Shown: in pieces, positions 1-11,322 of the stretch
How the letters are laid out: each line of letters opens with the position of its first letter
How positions within the stretch are numbered: the first letter of the stretch is position 1
From: Deinandra increscens subsp. villosa
Taxonomy: Eukaryota > Streptophyta > Magnoliopsida > Asterales > Asteraceae
Direction of reading: 5' to 3'
Assembly (NCBI GenBank): GCA_039602395.1
Contig: JBCNJP010000012.1
Coordinates: 29,622,454-29,686,453 of the forward strand
DNA: 64,000 bases
Program-made: the position numbers and the translations under genes
The notes under the pieces: generated by a model
The model's database searches: none
The model's input: the letters and a program-made list of their open reading frames with translations, nothing else
What the model was told of the DNA's origin: nothing

Positions 1-309
1 TTTTTGAAACTTGATGGGACCTTAGTGAAAAACTTTGATAGCTGGTTCTATGATCCAACGACACACGAAGTGGTGGTGGTCTGCAAAAACATGCGAGAGT
101 TTCGCTTCTATGAACCGGTCGATCTGATGAGGTTTGGTGAACCTGATATCAAGCTTCTCGCCTCTCAACCCATTCTCGGTGATGAGAATGATCTTGAAAA
201 TGCTATAAAGGTTGGAATCTTTCATGGTACAGCAAACCGGATCGTGGAGCGTGAATGGTGGTCCAGCAAGAAGCCGAACACTTTCAGATTTGATTTGCTG
301 CTGCCATAG
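1..309 (+). pseudogene. 3' end of an LTR-retrotransposon polyprotein (partial)
   Basis: The frame is open from the window edge to a stop at 307-309, about 101 residues, so the true start lies upstream. No protein domain is recognised with certainty. It has a tract reading FRFYEPVDLMRFGEPDIKLL and ends shortly before a purine tract and an LTR, the position expected for the 3' end of a Copia-type polyprotein. The retrotransposon assignment rests on this position, not on a catalytic motif. An unrelated host gene fragment cannot be excluded. Confidence 0.5.
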
Positions 310-340
310 ACGCTCTAATGGTTCATGCCTAGGGGAAGAT

Positions 341-720
341 TGTTGGGCTATACATTTGAGGCATGAACATTAGATGTAGACTTACTTGTTAATGGGTTTA
401 GGTGATTACGATTTTGGGCTTTAGTGGGCCGGTTCTTTATGAGTTTATGATTGGACTTAGGGTTTGTGTAAGGCTAGTATATAAACCCAAGTTGTTTATG
501 TTTCTGGAGGCCAGTTGTTTACGATTTCCAGTCACCTTCTTCGTAATCATCTATCCAAGAAAGTATTTGTGTTCTTCAATCAAGATTTGATCTTTTGGTG
601 TTGTGTCTCACTCATATCAAGTCTCTTATCATCTACTTTCTCTTGAATCAATCTCGTACAAGGATTCCGCACTTGTTCGAGATCAAAATATCGTGAACGG
701 TTGTTGATCCCGGACCAACA
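341..720 (+). repeat. 3' LTR of the left-edge retrotransposon
   Basis: The segment begins TGTTGGGC and ends GGACCAACA, giving the TG...CA ends and short inverted TGTTGG/CCAACA termini typical of LTRs. A polypurine tract (aggggaagat, 331-340) lies directly before it. The last 35 bases (tcgtgaacggttgttgat and onward) closely match the end of the LTRs of the oppositely oriented element at 1400-7446, so the two families are related. A TATA-like tataaaccc lies near 478-487. Confidence 0.75.
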
Positions 721-1394
721 AATAACTATAATACTTATGACAATATCATCAGTATTTTAAAAATCGTCTATGTCATTCACAATTAGCTTTTTTGATTTCT
801 TTACCTAATCTTGAGTGCAAACCAGAACTTCGACAACGTTATTTCATCGAATCTTAGTTTAGTCCTCTCTTTTGGTGCTTTCAGGTATTGAGCTTCAGAT
901 TTTCGAATTTATTTTTCTCGCATCTTCTTAGTTTTTGGAGATGACGGGTCTCCCTAGAAATATCTCTAACCCTTTTTGGGATAGAAGAAATGTATGTTTA
1001 CATCTACCCGCCCTAAACCCTATCAATAATAATGCTATATTGGTGAGACTCTACTAGATACAATTATTTTATTTTCAATATTTGAGAAAAGTAAATATAC
1101 TTCCATAATAAAGAACTTCACCTCTAGATCAAGATGAGTATTACAGGGTTTGAACATTTTTTATATGATCTATTTGTTATTTACTTATGTTTATATTTAG
1201 TTCTCTATAGCAAAAAAAATGTGTTATATACTTAAATTGAGTAGTGATGTTTATTTAGCGCAAGTCGATCTAAACCGGAACTTTACTACGCTTGGATTTG
1301 ACTCCTTTAATTTGTGAGAGCTCGAGCCCGAGCGTAACTCATTCTATGATAAATTTTAAAGCTCGTGTTCAGGGGCAGACCTATCATGTTGGGA
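721..1394. other. Intergenic, no gene seen
   Basis: AT-rich sequence with stops in all frames and no recognisable repeat. It separates two retrotransposons of related families that lie head to head. Confidence 0.5.
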
Positions 1395-1399
1395 CCAGG

Positions 1400-1849
1400 T
1401 GTTGGTCCAGAATCAACAACCGTTCACGATATTATCTAATCTAGACGTGCGGAAACCGTTTAGATTAGTGATTCAAGAATAGAGATGAAGAGAACACAAG
1501 AATACGATGATTAAAACAATAAAAACTTGATCTTTGCACACAAGATGAACTTGTCGGGTACAAACAAGAAATCGTAAACTCCTCTCTCTCTCTAGATTCC
1601 GATCATAAACACTAGCTCTCTCTAGAGTCATCCACCTCTCCTTGAATAGTAAACTCATGGGGTTTATATAGCCATCCCATGAGTTTACTATTGGGCTCTT
1701 AAACCCTAATCATAAACCTAAGCCCATGCCCATATCTAATAGTAAACTAGCCTAAACATATTAATAAAACTAGCCTACTAATCTAATGAAACCCTCTAAG
1801 CCCAGCCCAACATATATAATATTACAAGCCTCATAATCTAACCTCTACA
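1400..1849 (-). repeat. 3' LTR (minus orientation) of gag-only Copia-like element
   Basis: 450 bp, beginning tgttggtccagaatcaac on the plus strand and ending cctctaca. It is nearly identical to 6997-7446 over its whole length, with scattered single-base differences (for example attatctaatc against attatgtaatc), so insertion was fairly recent. Confidence 0.88.
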
Positions 1850-1862
1850 ATCTTCCCCTAGG
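1850..1862 (-). other. Polypurine tract
   Basis: The plus strand reads atcttcccctagg, so the minus strand has cctaggggaagat directly before the 3' LTR. The left-edge element has nearly the same tract at 331-340. Confidence 0.7.
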
Positions 1863-4272
1863 CTTGTGATATTAAACCGTCTTCAATCTTTGAAATTCTT
1901 CTTCTTGACTGGCTGGCAAAGATGTTGATGAAGATTCATTCCGCATAAATCTTCAATGGGTTTCATGACGGGCACTTGGGACTTCCTCTTGATCAGCATC
2001 AGCTCGAACTTCTTGAAATGAACAAGTTAATGAGATGGAGGATTCTCATTGACTTGCTTTTTTTGAAAGAACTGGTTCTTGCTGAATCTTCGTTAACTGT
2101 CTTGAATCTCCAAAAATTAGAGGGTAAAATTTTGAAAGCCTCTAACTGTGAAGAACTTGATTGTTGAACTTTAAACTTCATGATCTCTGACTGCTCTCTG
2201 CATCATTTTCTTCATCAAAGATCGACTTGAAATCTTCAGCTTCCCCTAAACATGTGAACATCTTCTTTAAAGCTCTTTTGAAGCTTTTGAAAACTTGTAA
2301 AGACACCAACAACTTCCCCTGAACAGTTGCTTTTCCAGATGAAAGTCTTGTCCGGCTGGTTCTTTAACTTGCTTCTCAATGACTAGTTCTTTAACTTTGA
2401 GCTGTAGCAACATCTTTCTCTCATCAACCTGTCTGACATATACCAGAAAAAATATACTCCTCCAGACATTTGATGACTGGTCTTTGGGTTAGAAGGTAAT
2501 TATCATATGTTCAGTTGATTCAAATTAACATTATTTTAACCAAAAACCCTAATATAGATTACGGGTTTTCTATAAAACTTCCCCTGAACCCAAGACCTCT
2601 AAAGACTTCCCCTTAGCTGATTACTTCCCCTCAGCTAAGGACTTCCCCTGAGATAATACATATTACTTTCGAGTTCCCTTCAGATACTATGTATTTTGGA
2701 AGTCTTTTCATTAGATAATAAGTATCATCCTCGAGTTCCCTTCGGATAATACTTATTATCCCCTCTTCTTCCCCTAAAAATTTGTCAAGATCTGCATGGG
2801 GCATACTGTCATGCATCAAAACCCATGAAAACACATTTTGACTTCTCAAATTTACCTGGCCAAGACGTAAACACAACCAAAAAGAACTTAAAGACTCACA
2901 CACGAAAGATAAAAATAAACAAATACTTACCAATATCAAACATGAGAAAGTTTACAAGGGATCAAACCGTATGAATCTGACTGAGGAACCCTTTTTAGCT
3001 TCAGTTACTCGACTAGTCCAGGTGATTGCCGGTATGTTTGTCCGCTTTAAACTCAGACCCGTTCAAACCCAACCAAATGTATCATGCGTAAAAGATTACT
3101 AATTACCAGCATGTTTAATCGTCCCCACACCTAATTGTACATAGCAAAACCTACCCAACCTCAGAGTTTATTGAGGATTCACAAACCCCCAACTTGAGGA
3201 ACCATGCAACATCGTTATGACTACCACTTATTTCATTAATCATCAATCGGTGATCAGGTCGGCCGCATAAGCACGCAAAGAAGACCAAACTGAATGATTA
3301 ATTTCATTTTCTTTTTCTTTTCTTTTTCATTTCTTTTTCATTTCTTTTTCATTTCTTTTTTTTTCATTTCTTTTTTTTCATTTCTTTTCTTTTCATTATG
3401 TGGTGTAGTCATGACAGCAGAAACATGGCGTGTGAGAGAGTGAATACTAGGTATAATTACCACTCTCAACCCGTTTTTGCTGGGACTCAGTTTTTTTAAA
3501 CCATGCAAACTGAGATGAGAAACTAAACATATTTATATTTTAAGTTCATTGCACTTACATTGGTGGTCATAAGATTAGGTCGAGCCTACCGAGCATATCA
3601 CCGAGGAGCTTGTTTTTCACTTCCGCTTTACACGTGTCAGTCATCTCCAATCCGGCCATATTTCACTTCTCATAGCTTTCTTAGAAATAATACACAAACA
3701 ATTAAAAATTGAAAAGCACACTATGTTTGAGGGGTCAACTTTTTCTTCATCTTTACATTTCTTCCCCTTGCTTTTTGATTTTTAATGTCACAACATTTGT
3801 GAACATCATTCATTTTTTTATTTTATTTTTTAAAACAATAAGTTTTTTATATGTTTTTAATAATAACACACACACACACAAACAGAACAAATAAAGACAC
3901 ACACATCTGGCCAAGCTAACCTTCAAAGTATTGATTTGAACATTTTTAGAAAAATGGGTTTTATAGCATGCATACCTCATTTTTTTAAATTGAACAACCA
4001 AGCACCAACTGAAAATTTTAAGAAATTTGGTTTGACTCAAAACACCCTTTACCGCTTCATCAAACAAACAACCAAGTTAAGAAAACAGTACCTTTCATGC
4101 TGAATTTGACATTTTACCTCTCAAGGAAACATATCCTCTATAAAAATTGCTTGTCATGACATGGAGATACGTCTCCTAAACTGTGCCTGGAACAATCACT
4201 TATCAACAAACAAATTAATAATAAAAATGTTAGTGATAATCCTCCTTGACTATTCCTGCACATAGTGAGAGA
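1863..4272 (-). other. Non-coding internal region of the gag-only element
   Basis: No open frame of meaningful length and no pol domain was found. Visible features are repeated phrases ending in cttcccctga around 2570-2660, a pyrimidine tract built of tttttcatttc units at about 3300-3400, and a short (ca)n run at 3867-3882. This is where protease, integrase and reverse transcriptase would sit in an autonomous relative. Confidence 0.6.
3300..3400. repeat. Pyrimidine-rich short tandem repeat
   Basis: Degenerate repeats of ttctttttcat and tttcattt over about 100 bases inside the retrotransposon. Confidence 0.7.
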
Positions 4273-6218
4273 TTAGTTAGCCAATGGTACCCAGGCCATT
4301 GTTTTTCTGGGTACACCTGAGGAATCAATAAAAGATACTTCTTGTAAGAACATCCCCTTTGAGAAATCAGGAAATTGGGATGGAGTTGCCTTGATTTTTG
4401 GTTTCCAAGTTCCAGGTGAATCAATATTTGTTTTAGTCACTTTTGGAGTTGTGACTTTAGGTATTTCAACCTTCTTCGTTTTAGATTCATTTTTCAAAAC
4501 AGTTTTTGTTTTAGTCACCTTTGGAGTTGTGACTTTAGGTATTTCAACCTTCTTCATTTTTTAATCATTTTTCAAAACAGTTTTAGTTACCTTGGGAGGG
4601 GTAACTATGGGTTTTTCAGACTTTGGTTGTTTTGAAAACGGTTTCTTCACCTGTTTTTGGAAATTTTGGTAACTTGGAAAGCTTTTGTTTTGATTTAAAG
4701 ATTTTCTTTCAGCTTTGGCAGCGCCTCAATGTTGATCAGAGGGTTTAACCTTAGGAGTAACAGTCTTCATTGCCTTAGGTTTTTGCACCATCATCGACTT
4801 AGACTTTACAGACTCCTGAGATGAAACCCTTTAAGTTTTCGGATAATAGGGTTCATAGGGGCGATAAAGACAGTTCCTAGCAATATGACCAACGATGCCA
4901 CAATTAAAGCAAGTCTGCTTCTTTAGATAGAAGTCAGACGTGTACCCATTTTTCTTTAGTGGCTGATATGGAGCTGGTTTGCCTTGTGTCTGCTTCTTTG
5001 CTTTGACTGCAGCTTCAGATTTGACTTTCTGCTGGTTCCTCGAAGCATGTGTTGAACTTGTCTTTACTGTCTTTGTGCTTCCTTGATTCTTTGACGTTGA
5101 AGCACCATTCTTGCAATTACAACGGCAACTGCATGATCCAACTAAAGAAATGGGAGACACAGCTACTCCCTTGAGTTTTTCATTCTTCACTCCAGCTGTT
5201 GGTTTCATACTCGGATGCTTGATGGTGATCTTTGGCCTCTCAACTTCAGCTTTACTTTTTACTCCATCAGTTTTTCCCTTGAACTTGGAGGAGAAGGATG
5301 GTAAGTCATATCCAACATCTGGTTCTTGGTCAAACATTGATCCAGATGTCAAAAGATCTTCCCCTCAGGCCGTGTCTTTAAGATCACATTTTCCCTTTTG
5401 ACTTCGTCAATTACTTTGAAGTATGGGGTTTCAATTTTAGGGTATGGTTTCAACTCTATCCCAGCATCATCAGACTTAGAATTATGACACATGTCATATT
5501 TCTTGCACTCAGCATCATTGTCTGATATATCCTCTACTCTCCCTTCACCATAAGTCATGTTTGCTTCATTATCAATTTCTTTTTGAGTCAATGGTGTAGT
5601 TCCAACTAAGATACTATCAATAGGAGGAGCAGCTTCTTTATAATCAGACTTGGTTCGTTCAACTTGATCCTCACTAAGAAGTATTCCTATAATGTCTCTG
5701 GGAACTGGTGGAGGAATAATGTTGTTTGCAGACAGAGACTTATCAGACTTTTCTGACCCAAACCCAGTTTTATCTGTCCCAACTTGACCAGTTACAACAG
5801 CATGTGACAGTTCCTTTCCAGCATCGAGCATTCGCTGATTTCTTTCTTGATTGCAATCATACTTGACCTGCAGCTCATCATATTTTTGCTGCAGGTCAGT
5901 TAATTTCCGTGTTAGCTCAGATATCTCAATCCTAGCCCGATCATATAAAATAATCTTCTCTGTTGCTAGCTTTTGATATTTCTCAATGTCTAGTTTTTGG
6001 GCTTTTACTTTCTCTTCACTCTTTTTCCACCTACCTTTAAATGAACTCCTAGAACATTGCATATCAAAAAGTTTGATTTCAGCATTTTTCCAGAGTTGTC
6101 TTAAGCCAGGAATTAATCGAGCACAAGTAGGATTGGGGCATATCTTAGTTTTGTCAACTTCAGTTGCGAAAGCATCCTTGTTCTCAAGCACATTCTTTTC
6201 TTCAACCACTGAACTCAT
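4273..6218 (-). pseudogene. Broken gag gene with a CCHC zinc knuckle
   Basis: Minus-strand reading starts at ATG 6218. The first 289 residues include a long charged coiled-coil-like stretch (around residues 60-130). This frame ends at 5349 in a TGA. The gag reading continues from 5352 in another frame for 173 residues, so a one-base shift splits the gene. The second part carries a zinc knuckle, CFNCGIVGHIARNC (C-X2-C-X4-H-X4-C), near 4880-4920. Further in-frame stops follow before a last segment at 4273-4557 with the repeat KKVEIPKVTTPKVTKT. Gag binds and packages element RNA; this copy is disrupted. No protease motif follows it. Confidence 0.75.
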
Positions 6219-6500
6219 TTTCTTTCTTTAGATATACAACTTCTGAAAATATTGAAAAATCGGCAAAAACGGCAAAATCGACAAAAGTACTATTCAAGGA
6301 ATAGTGTCAAAAACTTAAAACGCGAAAACGGAGGCCTTTGGAGTGGAATTTGGGGGTCCAAACGAGCTCCCCTGGACAATTCTGGGGCTCGGTGTCACGA
6401 ACGTCGTGTTAAAATTTGAGCCTCTAACTCCAAACGAGTCAAAAGTTATGTCCGTTTCCGTGAAAGTGTGAAATAGTAACTTTTTGCCGTAAACCAACCC

Positions 6501-6580
6501 TGTTTCCGATCGTAATCCCTGTTTACGATCGTAATCACCTGTTTACGATCGTAATCACCTGTTTACGATCGTAATCACCT
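6501..6580. repeat. 20-bp tandem repeats in the element leader
   Basis: Four units of gtttacgatcgtaatcacct, the first one diverged, at 6501-6520, 6521-6540, 6541-6560 and 6561-6580. They decay to the right into shorter related units (cgtaaactcc, cataaacacc) up to about 6870. The array lies between the primer site and gag. Confidence 0.85.
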
Positions 6581-6979
6581 TTGGATCGTAAACTCCTCTA
6601 GTCATAAACACCTTCAGTCATAAACTCCTTTAGTCGTAAACACCTTCAGTCGTAAACACAAGTCATAAACTCAGAATCGGAATCTCAATCTAAACACCGC
6701 GAGTCATAAACTCAATCGTAAACTCATAAAAATGCTATCTTGAAGTCGTAAACAGCCTGTTGATGAAGAACGCGAAGAACACTAGATCGTAATCACTAAG
6801 AAATGCCCAGAACGAGTCGTGAACACCTCAACCAGCCCAGAAACAGATCGTAAACACTGAAGAACAGCACTGAAAAGTCGCAATCTCCAAGAACAGCCCA
6901 GAAATCTTCAAAAAAAATTCAAACTTTTTCCAGCAAAAACTTGAATCCAATATCGTGAGAACCTCGAAACACACGTTTC

Positions 6980-6996
6980 TTGGCTCTGATACCAAT
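6980..6996 (-). other. Primer binding site for initiator tRNA-Met
   Basis: The minus strand directly after the 5' LTR reads ATTGGTATCAGAGCCAA, which contains the common plant Copia primer site TGGTATCAGAGC complementary to the 3' end of initiator tRNA-Met. Confidence 0.85.
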
Positions 6997-7446
6997 TGTT
7001 GGTCCAGAATCAACAACCGTTCACGATATTATGTAATCTAGACGTGCGGAAACCGTTTAGATTAGTGATTCAAGAATAGAGATGAAGAGAACACAAGAAT
7101 ACGATGATTAAAACAATAAAAACTTGATCTTTGCACACAAGATGAACTTGTCGGGTACAAACAAGAAATCGTAAAATCCTCTCTCTCTCTAGATTCCAAT
7201 CATAAACACTAGCTCTCTCTAGAGTCATCCACCTCTCCTTGAATAGTAAACTCATGGGGTTTATATAGTCATCCCATGAGTTTACTATTAGGCTCTTAAA
7301 CCCTAATCATAAACCCAAGCCCATGCCCATATCTAATAGTAAACTAGCCTAAACATAATAATAAAACTAGCCTACTAATCTAATGAAACCCTCTAAGCCC
7401 AGCCCAACATATTTAATATTACAAGCCTCATAATCTAACCTCTACA
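6997..7446 (-). repeat. 5' LTR (minus orientation) of gag-only Copia-like element
   Basis: 450 bp, the same length as the partner LTR at 1400-1849, with the same termini. Adjacent to the primer site on its left in plus coordinates. Confidence 0.88.
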
Positions 7447-7539
7447 CCGGGTTCACTGGAACCAACTGTTTTGAATCTTTTAGAATTATATAGAATAAAA
7501 TTGGTGTGAACCCAAAAATATTATTAGCAGTGAGTCCTA

Positions 7540-7740
7540 TAACTAGAGGTGCCACACAAATCGGTTAACCGGTTCTTAAAAATCGTTAGTTTTTTGGTCA
7601 ACAAAAAAACCAGTTATTAACCAAACCGATTCTGTTAATAACCTGATGGAGGACCCTAAAACCGTAAACTATGTAACCGATTTCAGTTATAATCGAGTCG
7701 GTTAACCGAAAACCGATCCAAAAAACCAGTTTCATTTAAA
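7540..7740. repeat. hAT-like subterminal repeat fragment
   Basis: A cluster of ggttaaccgg, ggttaaccga and aaaccgat words in both orientations follows agaggtgccacacaaatc. This resembles the start and subterminal region of plant hAT elements, which often begin with a variant of CAGGGGTG and carry short inverted ACCGG-type repeats. No full terminal inverted pair was found, so it is a remnant or a chance AT/CG-rich cluster. Confidence 0.4.
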
Positions 7741-7849
7741 CATTTTTTTACAAATTATTTAAAATTAGGTAAAACACAACTAAATACATTCGTTAAATTA
7801 TTAAGCAATTACATGTCAAATATGTCATGTAAATGCTTTCAAATTTTTA

Positions 7850-8165
7850 ACTTACTAAACTGCTTTTTATATAATCGTTCATACTCTATAACAACTTGTA
7901 CAATAACTTTATCATCATGATCTTCATAGTCCGGACCTTTCAACAATACAATCCGTCTTGAGTATATTGCTTTAAACTCCATCTCCTCGTCATATATTAT
8001 TTCTTTTAAGCGATTCTCGTCAAATATTTCTTTTACTTGATTCCACTAAGTATCATCTTTTAGTCCATCGGGATCATCATTCATCAACCCCTATTTCCTC
8101 CCTAACTTTGTTCATAGAAACGATCAACTCATCCTCCTCCTCTTCCCTCCATCAGGATGAAATTA
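7850..8165 (-). pseudogene. Decayed coding fragment of unknown function
   Basis: On the minus strand a codon-like reading runs WREEEEDELIVSMNKVREE (about 8160-8095). It shifts frame and continues through one stop into VKEIFDENRLKEIIYDEEME and VIVQVVIEYERLYKKQ, down to about 7855. The strong acidic/basic bias and long near-open run look like a former exon. I do not recognise the family. It lies next to a hAT-like remnant, so it may be a transposase piece or a captured gene fragment. Confidence 0.4.
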
Positions 8166-8169
8166 TGGG

Positions 8170-9044
8170 ACCCTATAATTATTAAAAAACAATTATATTA
8201 ATGCGAGTAACAAAACATCAACAACACTTTATTATTAATACGAAAACCAAAACATTAACAATACTTTAAACTTAATAAACATTAAAAATAACATCTCGTT
8301 AGCTCATTGCCTTAAAATCTTCATATTCTAATAAATAATTACATTTAGGGACACTTGGCAACACTCCGTGCATTCTCACATCAAAATTCTCTCCAAACCA
8401 TTCATATCCATAAAAAAAAAGGACGCATATCTTTTATAAACCATCTTCATGACGCAAGTATGGAATATGGATATGATATCGTATCAATTCATTCACTTTC
8501 AACCCTAATTCTCTGCAACCGCTTTCTTCATTCTTCCCTGTTCCGATCATCACTTATTTCTTCATCGAGTTTGACAACCCTAACGCCAGTCAACCCTTGA
8601 TTCGCTACAAGCATTTTCTTCATTCTTCCGAGCATCGCTTCTTTCTTCATTGAATCTATGCTTAGATGAGGCATTTATCGTATAATTGAATCTTTGCCAA
8701 ACCTTGGATTTACAAAGTTCTTCTTTGATTTGGACGGCTTTTATCGAGGTCAACGTTGTTTGATATTTGATTCACCCATATAATTCGACTTGTAGTTTTT
8801 TATGCTCATAGTCGCATTGTTTCATACATTGATTCATGTTTCTGATTAATGTCTGTTTCGCAAACCAAATTTCAAATCAAAAGCATCCCACTTGTCAATG
8901 ATTTGGAGAACATGATGGTCCTAAATGAAATGGTTTTTAAATTCTTACTTTGACTGTTAAGGTGAACTAATTACCCACAATGCATTATAATCAAGTCTTC
9001 CAGGGCAGAATCGAGATGGTTTTCTGTTCCTAGGTTTTTTGTTA

Positions 9045-9046
<2 letters not shown>
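8170..9046. other. Intergenic, no gene seen
   Basis: AT-rich sequence with no convincing coding region. The open frame at 8355-8600 is short and has no recognisable similarity, so it is left uncalled. Confidence 0.45.

Positions 9047-9100
<54 letters not shown>
9047..9100. repeat. (TA)n microsatellite left of MITE A1
   Basis: Uninterrupted AT dinucleotide run abutting the left end of the A-family element. Confidence 0.95.
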
Positions 9101-9102
<2 letters not shown>

Positions 9103-9757
9103 GTTAGGATCCTGCGAAAACACATCTTTTTGTGAAAACTGCGAAAACACATATTAAAACTCACGTAACTTTTTCATACGTTAACGATTTTTCATAAAAT
9201 TTGCGCCAAAAGTCTTAGAATTACGTTATCTTTAAATCTAGAGCAAAATATTAAAAAAAAACTGAACGTTTTTTTTCCCGTGTGATGCACATGTGCATCA
9301 TATAATTAAAAAAAGTTATAAAATGCTATTTTTTTCTATAAATCTAAAGATAACACAACTATAAGATTTATGGTGCAATTTCTTTTTAAACTATTAATGT
9401 ATATCACATGTATGAGCGTTTTTTTTGGTATGATGCACATGTGCATCATTCAATAAAAACGTAAAAAAATGATGAAAATATATGACATATGGTGCGACTA
9501 AGAAAAAAAAAATATTAACTCATACTAAAAGTATGAGTGTTTTTTGTGATGCACATGTGCACCACACAAAAAAATATTTAAAAAAAATAAAAAAAGCGTT
9601 AAGTTTTTTAAAATTTTTATAGGATTAACGATAATATAATTTTAAGACTTTTGGTGCAAATTTTTTTAAAAAATATTAACGTATGAAAAAGTTATGTAGG
9701 TTTTAAGATTTGTTTACGCAGTTCTCACAAAAAGAGGGTGTTTTCGCAGGATCCTTC

Positions 9758-9760
<3 letters not shown>
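9101..9760. mobile_element. MITE, family A copy 1
   Basis: A 660-bp segment begins gggttaggatcctgcgaaaa; its end, read on the other strand, begins ggggaaggatcctgcgaaaa. The inverted arms extend inward past 100 bp (cacgtaactttttcatacgt against its complement near 9690). No coding capacity is present. It contains two perfect 18-bp palindromes TGATGCACATGTGCATCA (9283-9300, 9431-9448) and one degenerate copy (9547-9564). (TA)n tracts lie on both sides. A second copy is at 43082-44723. The transposon superfamily is not certain. Confidence 0.88.

Positions 9761-9808
<48 letters not shown>
9761..9808. repeat. (TA)n microsatellite between MITEs A1 and B1
   Basis: TA run that directly joins the right end of A1 to the left end of B1. 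Confidence 0.95.
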
Positions 9809-9813
<5 letters not shown>

Positions 9814-10233
9814 ATAGACCCCTTATTTTTTGTAGACCCCGTAGACCCCTTATAAAACTCAATAAAACTCACTAAAAATAAAACTCAATTTTGTTAATTT
9901 AGTTTTTTTTTATTTGCGATAAGCTTTTAAGAAAAAAAAAGACAATTAAAAAAAAAGAAAAACGAAAAACATTAAAAATTGAACATTTTAAGACAATGAG
10001 TTTAAAACTCAATAAAACTCAGTGTTGCGTTTAAAACTCATTAACTCATTGTCTTAAAATGTTCGATTTTTAATGTTTTTTGTTTTTTTTTAATTTATTT
10101 ATTTATTTTTTTGGTTCTTAAGAGCTTATCGTAATAAAAATACTAAATTTACAACACTGAGTTTTATTTTTATTGAGTTTTATAGGGGTCTACGGGTCTA
10201 CAAAATTTAAGGGGTCTACACGAAACCCTTCCC
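9809..10233. mobile_element. MITE, family B copy 1 (relative of the 13.6-kb element)
   Basis: About 425 bp with inverted ends ccgtatagaccccttatttt and gggtctacaaaatttaaggg. The whole element folds back: aaaattgaacattttaagac near 9975 pairs with its complement near 10040-10075. The ends match the GTAGACCCC modules of the elements at 18585 and 44908, and the interior holds repeated ataaaactca words as in their introns. The outermost ggtaaaaga of the left terminus is missing and is replaced by the TA run. Confidence 0.85.
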
Positions 10234-10249
10234 TATATATATATATATA

Positions 10250-11314
10250 GCAATGAGAACAATTAATAACCCATGTTAAAAGAGATAACCAAATAACCAC
10301 ATCCTAGTAGCTTGATGAAAAAACAATTGCTATGGATTAGTGACATGTGGCACTACTTTTTTTTCTTTTTTTTTAAAACAGAAAGGGTATAAGGGTATTT
10401 TACCCAAAAGAAGAAAGTACCCCCTCATTTTTAAAACGCTTATAACTTTTTTATCCGAAGTCGTTTTTTTTATAGAAATTATACCATTGGACTTGTCGTT
10501 TTTTATCTTTAATTCGGATGTGGTCCCGACTTTTTTCGAAGGTTTTTTTTCAAACGTCCGTATTAACATTGAAAAACCGTATACGGATCGATTCTATGGA
10601 TGAGACGGAAGTTTTGTCATTGATTCGTGTCAAATGATTACATGACCGAAGGAGTATACAACAATTAAGCTCCGGGGGAGGTTGGACAGAACCTCCCCTC
10701 TCAACCACACAGACACTGGACAAAAACTTACAAAGAAATACAAAGACGAAACTTTTTATACTTCTTAATTCTGTCCGAACTGGGTAGCTCCGAACCCTGA
10801 CCGAACTCCCTCCGAACCTTGAGTTCTGCCATCAAGATTCGGCCAACTCCGAACCTAGAGTTCGGCTAAGGTTCGGACCCCAGATCTTGTCCACTCTCAA
10901 ATCTGTCTGTTCGTCAATTCGAACAGTAACGACCACACAAGGTTCATGCACTAACAAACATCAATGCTACAGAAAAAAGGCACCGGTGCTACCCAAATAA
11001 GTCATCAGTGCTACTTTTTGTAACATTACATGTTAGTACAGACGTTTGGAAAAAAGTGTCAAAAAGTGTCAGGACCACATCTGAATTAAAGATAAAAGTG
11101 CGACGAGTCTAACGGTATTTTTTTATAAAAAACCGACATCGGATAAAAAAGTTATAGCCGTTTTAAAATGAAGGGGGTACTTTATTGGTTGAGATAAATG
11201 ACTAAAATACCCTTTCTAGAAAAGGAGGGAGAGGAACACTTGTCATAATTTTGGTGGTTCAAATGGGTTATTTGGTTATTGCTCCAAGCAAGGGTTATTA
11301 ATAGTTCCACACCC
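10250..11314. mobile_element. Foldback element, family C copy 1
   Basis: The left end reads caatgagaacaattaataac. The right end on the other strand reads ggtgtggaactattaataac, and both continue to a shared aataaccaaataacc. Further in, the arm from gtaccccctcatttttaaaa (about 10418) pairs with its complement at 11170-11180, with acgactt/cggataaaaaagttata around it. The short open frames at 10330-10603 are just these arms. No coding gene was seen. A (TA)n run abuts the left end. Confidence 0.75.
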
Positions 11315-11322
11315 TATATATA

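Larger units (their letters stand above)
1400..7446 (-). mobile_element. Non-autonomous, gag-only Copia-like LTR retrotransposon
   Basis: Two 450-bp LTRs (1400-1849 and 6997-7446) flank an internal region read on the minus strand. The primer site and polypurine tract are both in place next to the LTRs. A 5-bp flank, ccagg at 1395-1399 against ccggg at 7447-7451, looks like a target duplication with one mismatch. The internal region holds only a broken gag gene (about 4273-6218). No protease, integrase or reverse transcriptase is visible in the remaining 2.4 kb (1863-4272). Movement would therefore have needed enzymes from a relative. Confidence 0.85.

Noticed and set aside
10330..10603. Open frames of 79 and 87 codons on opposite strands
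   Set aside because: They overlap on both strands inside the inverted arms of foldback C1 and have no recognisable domain.
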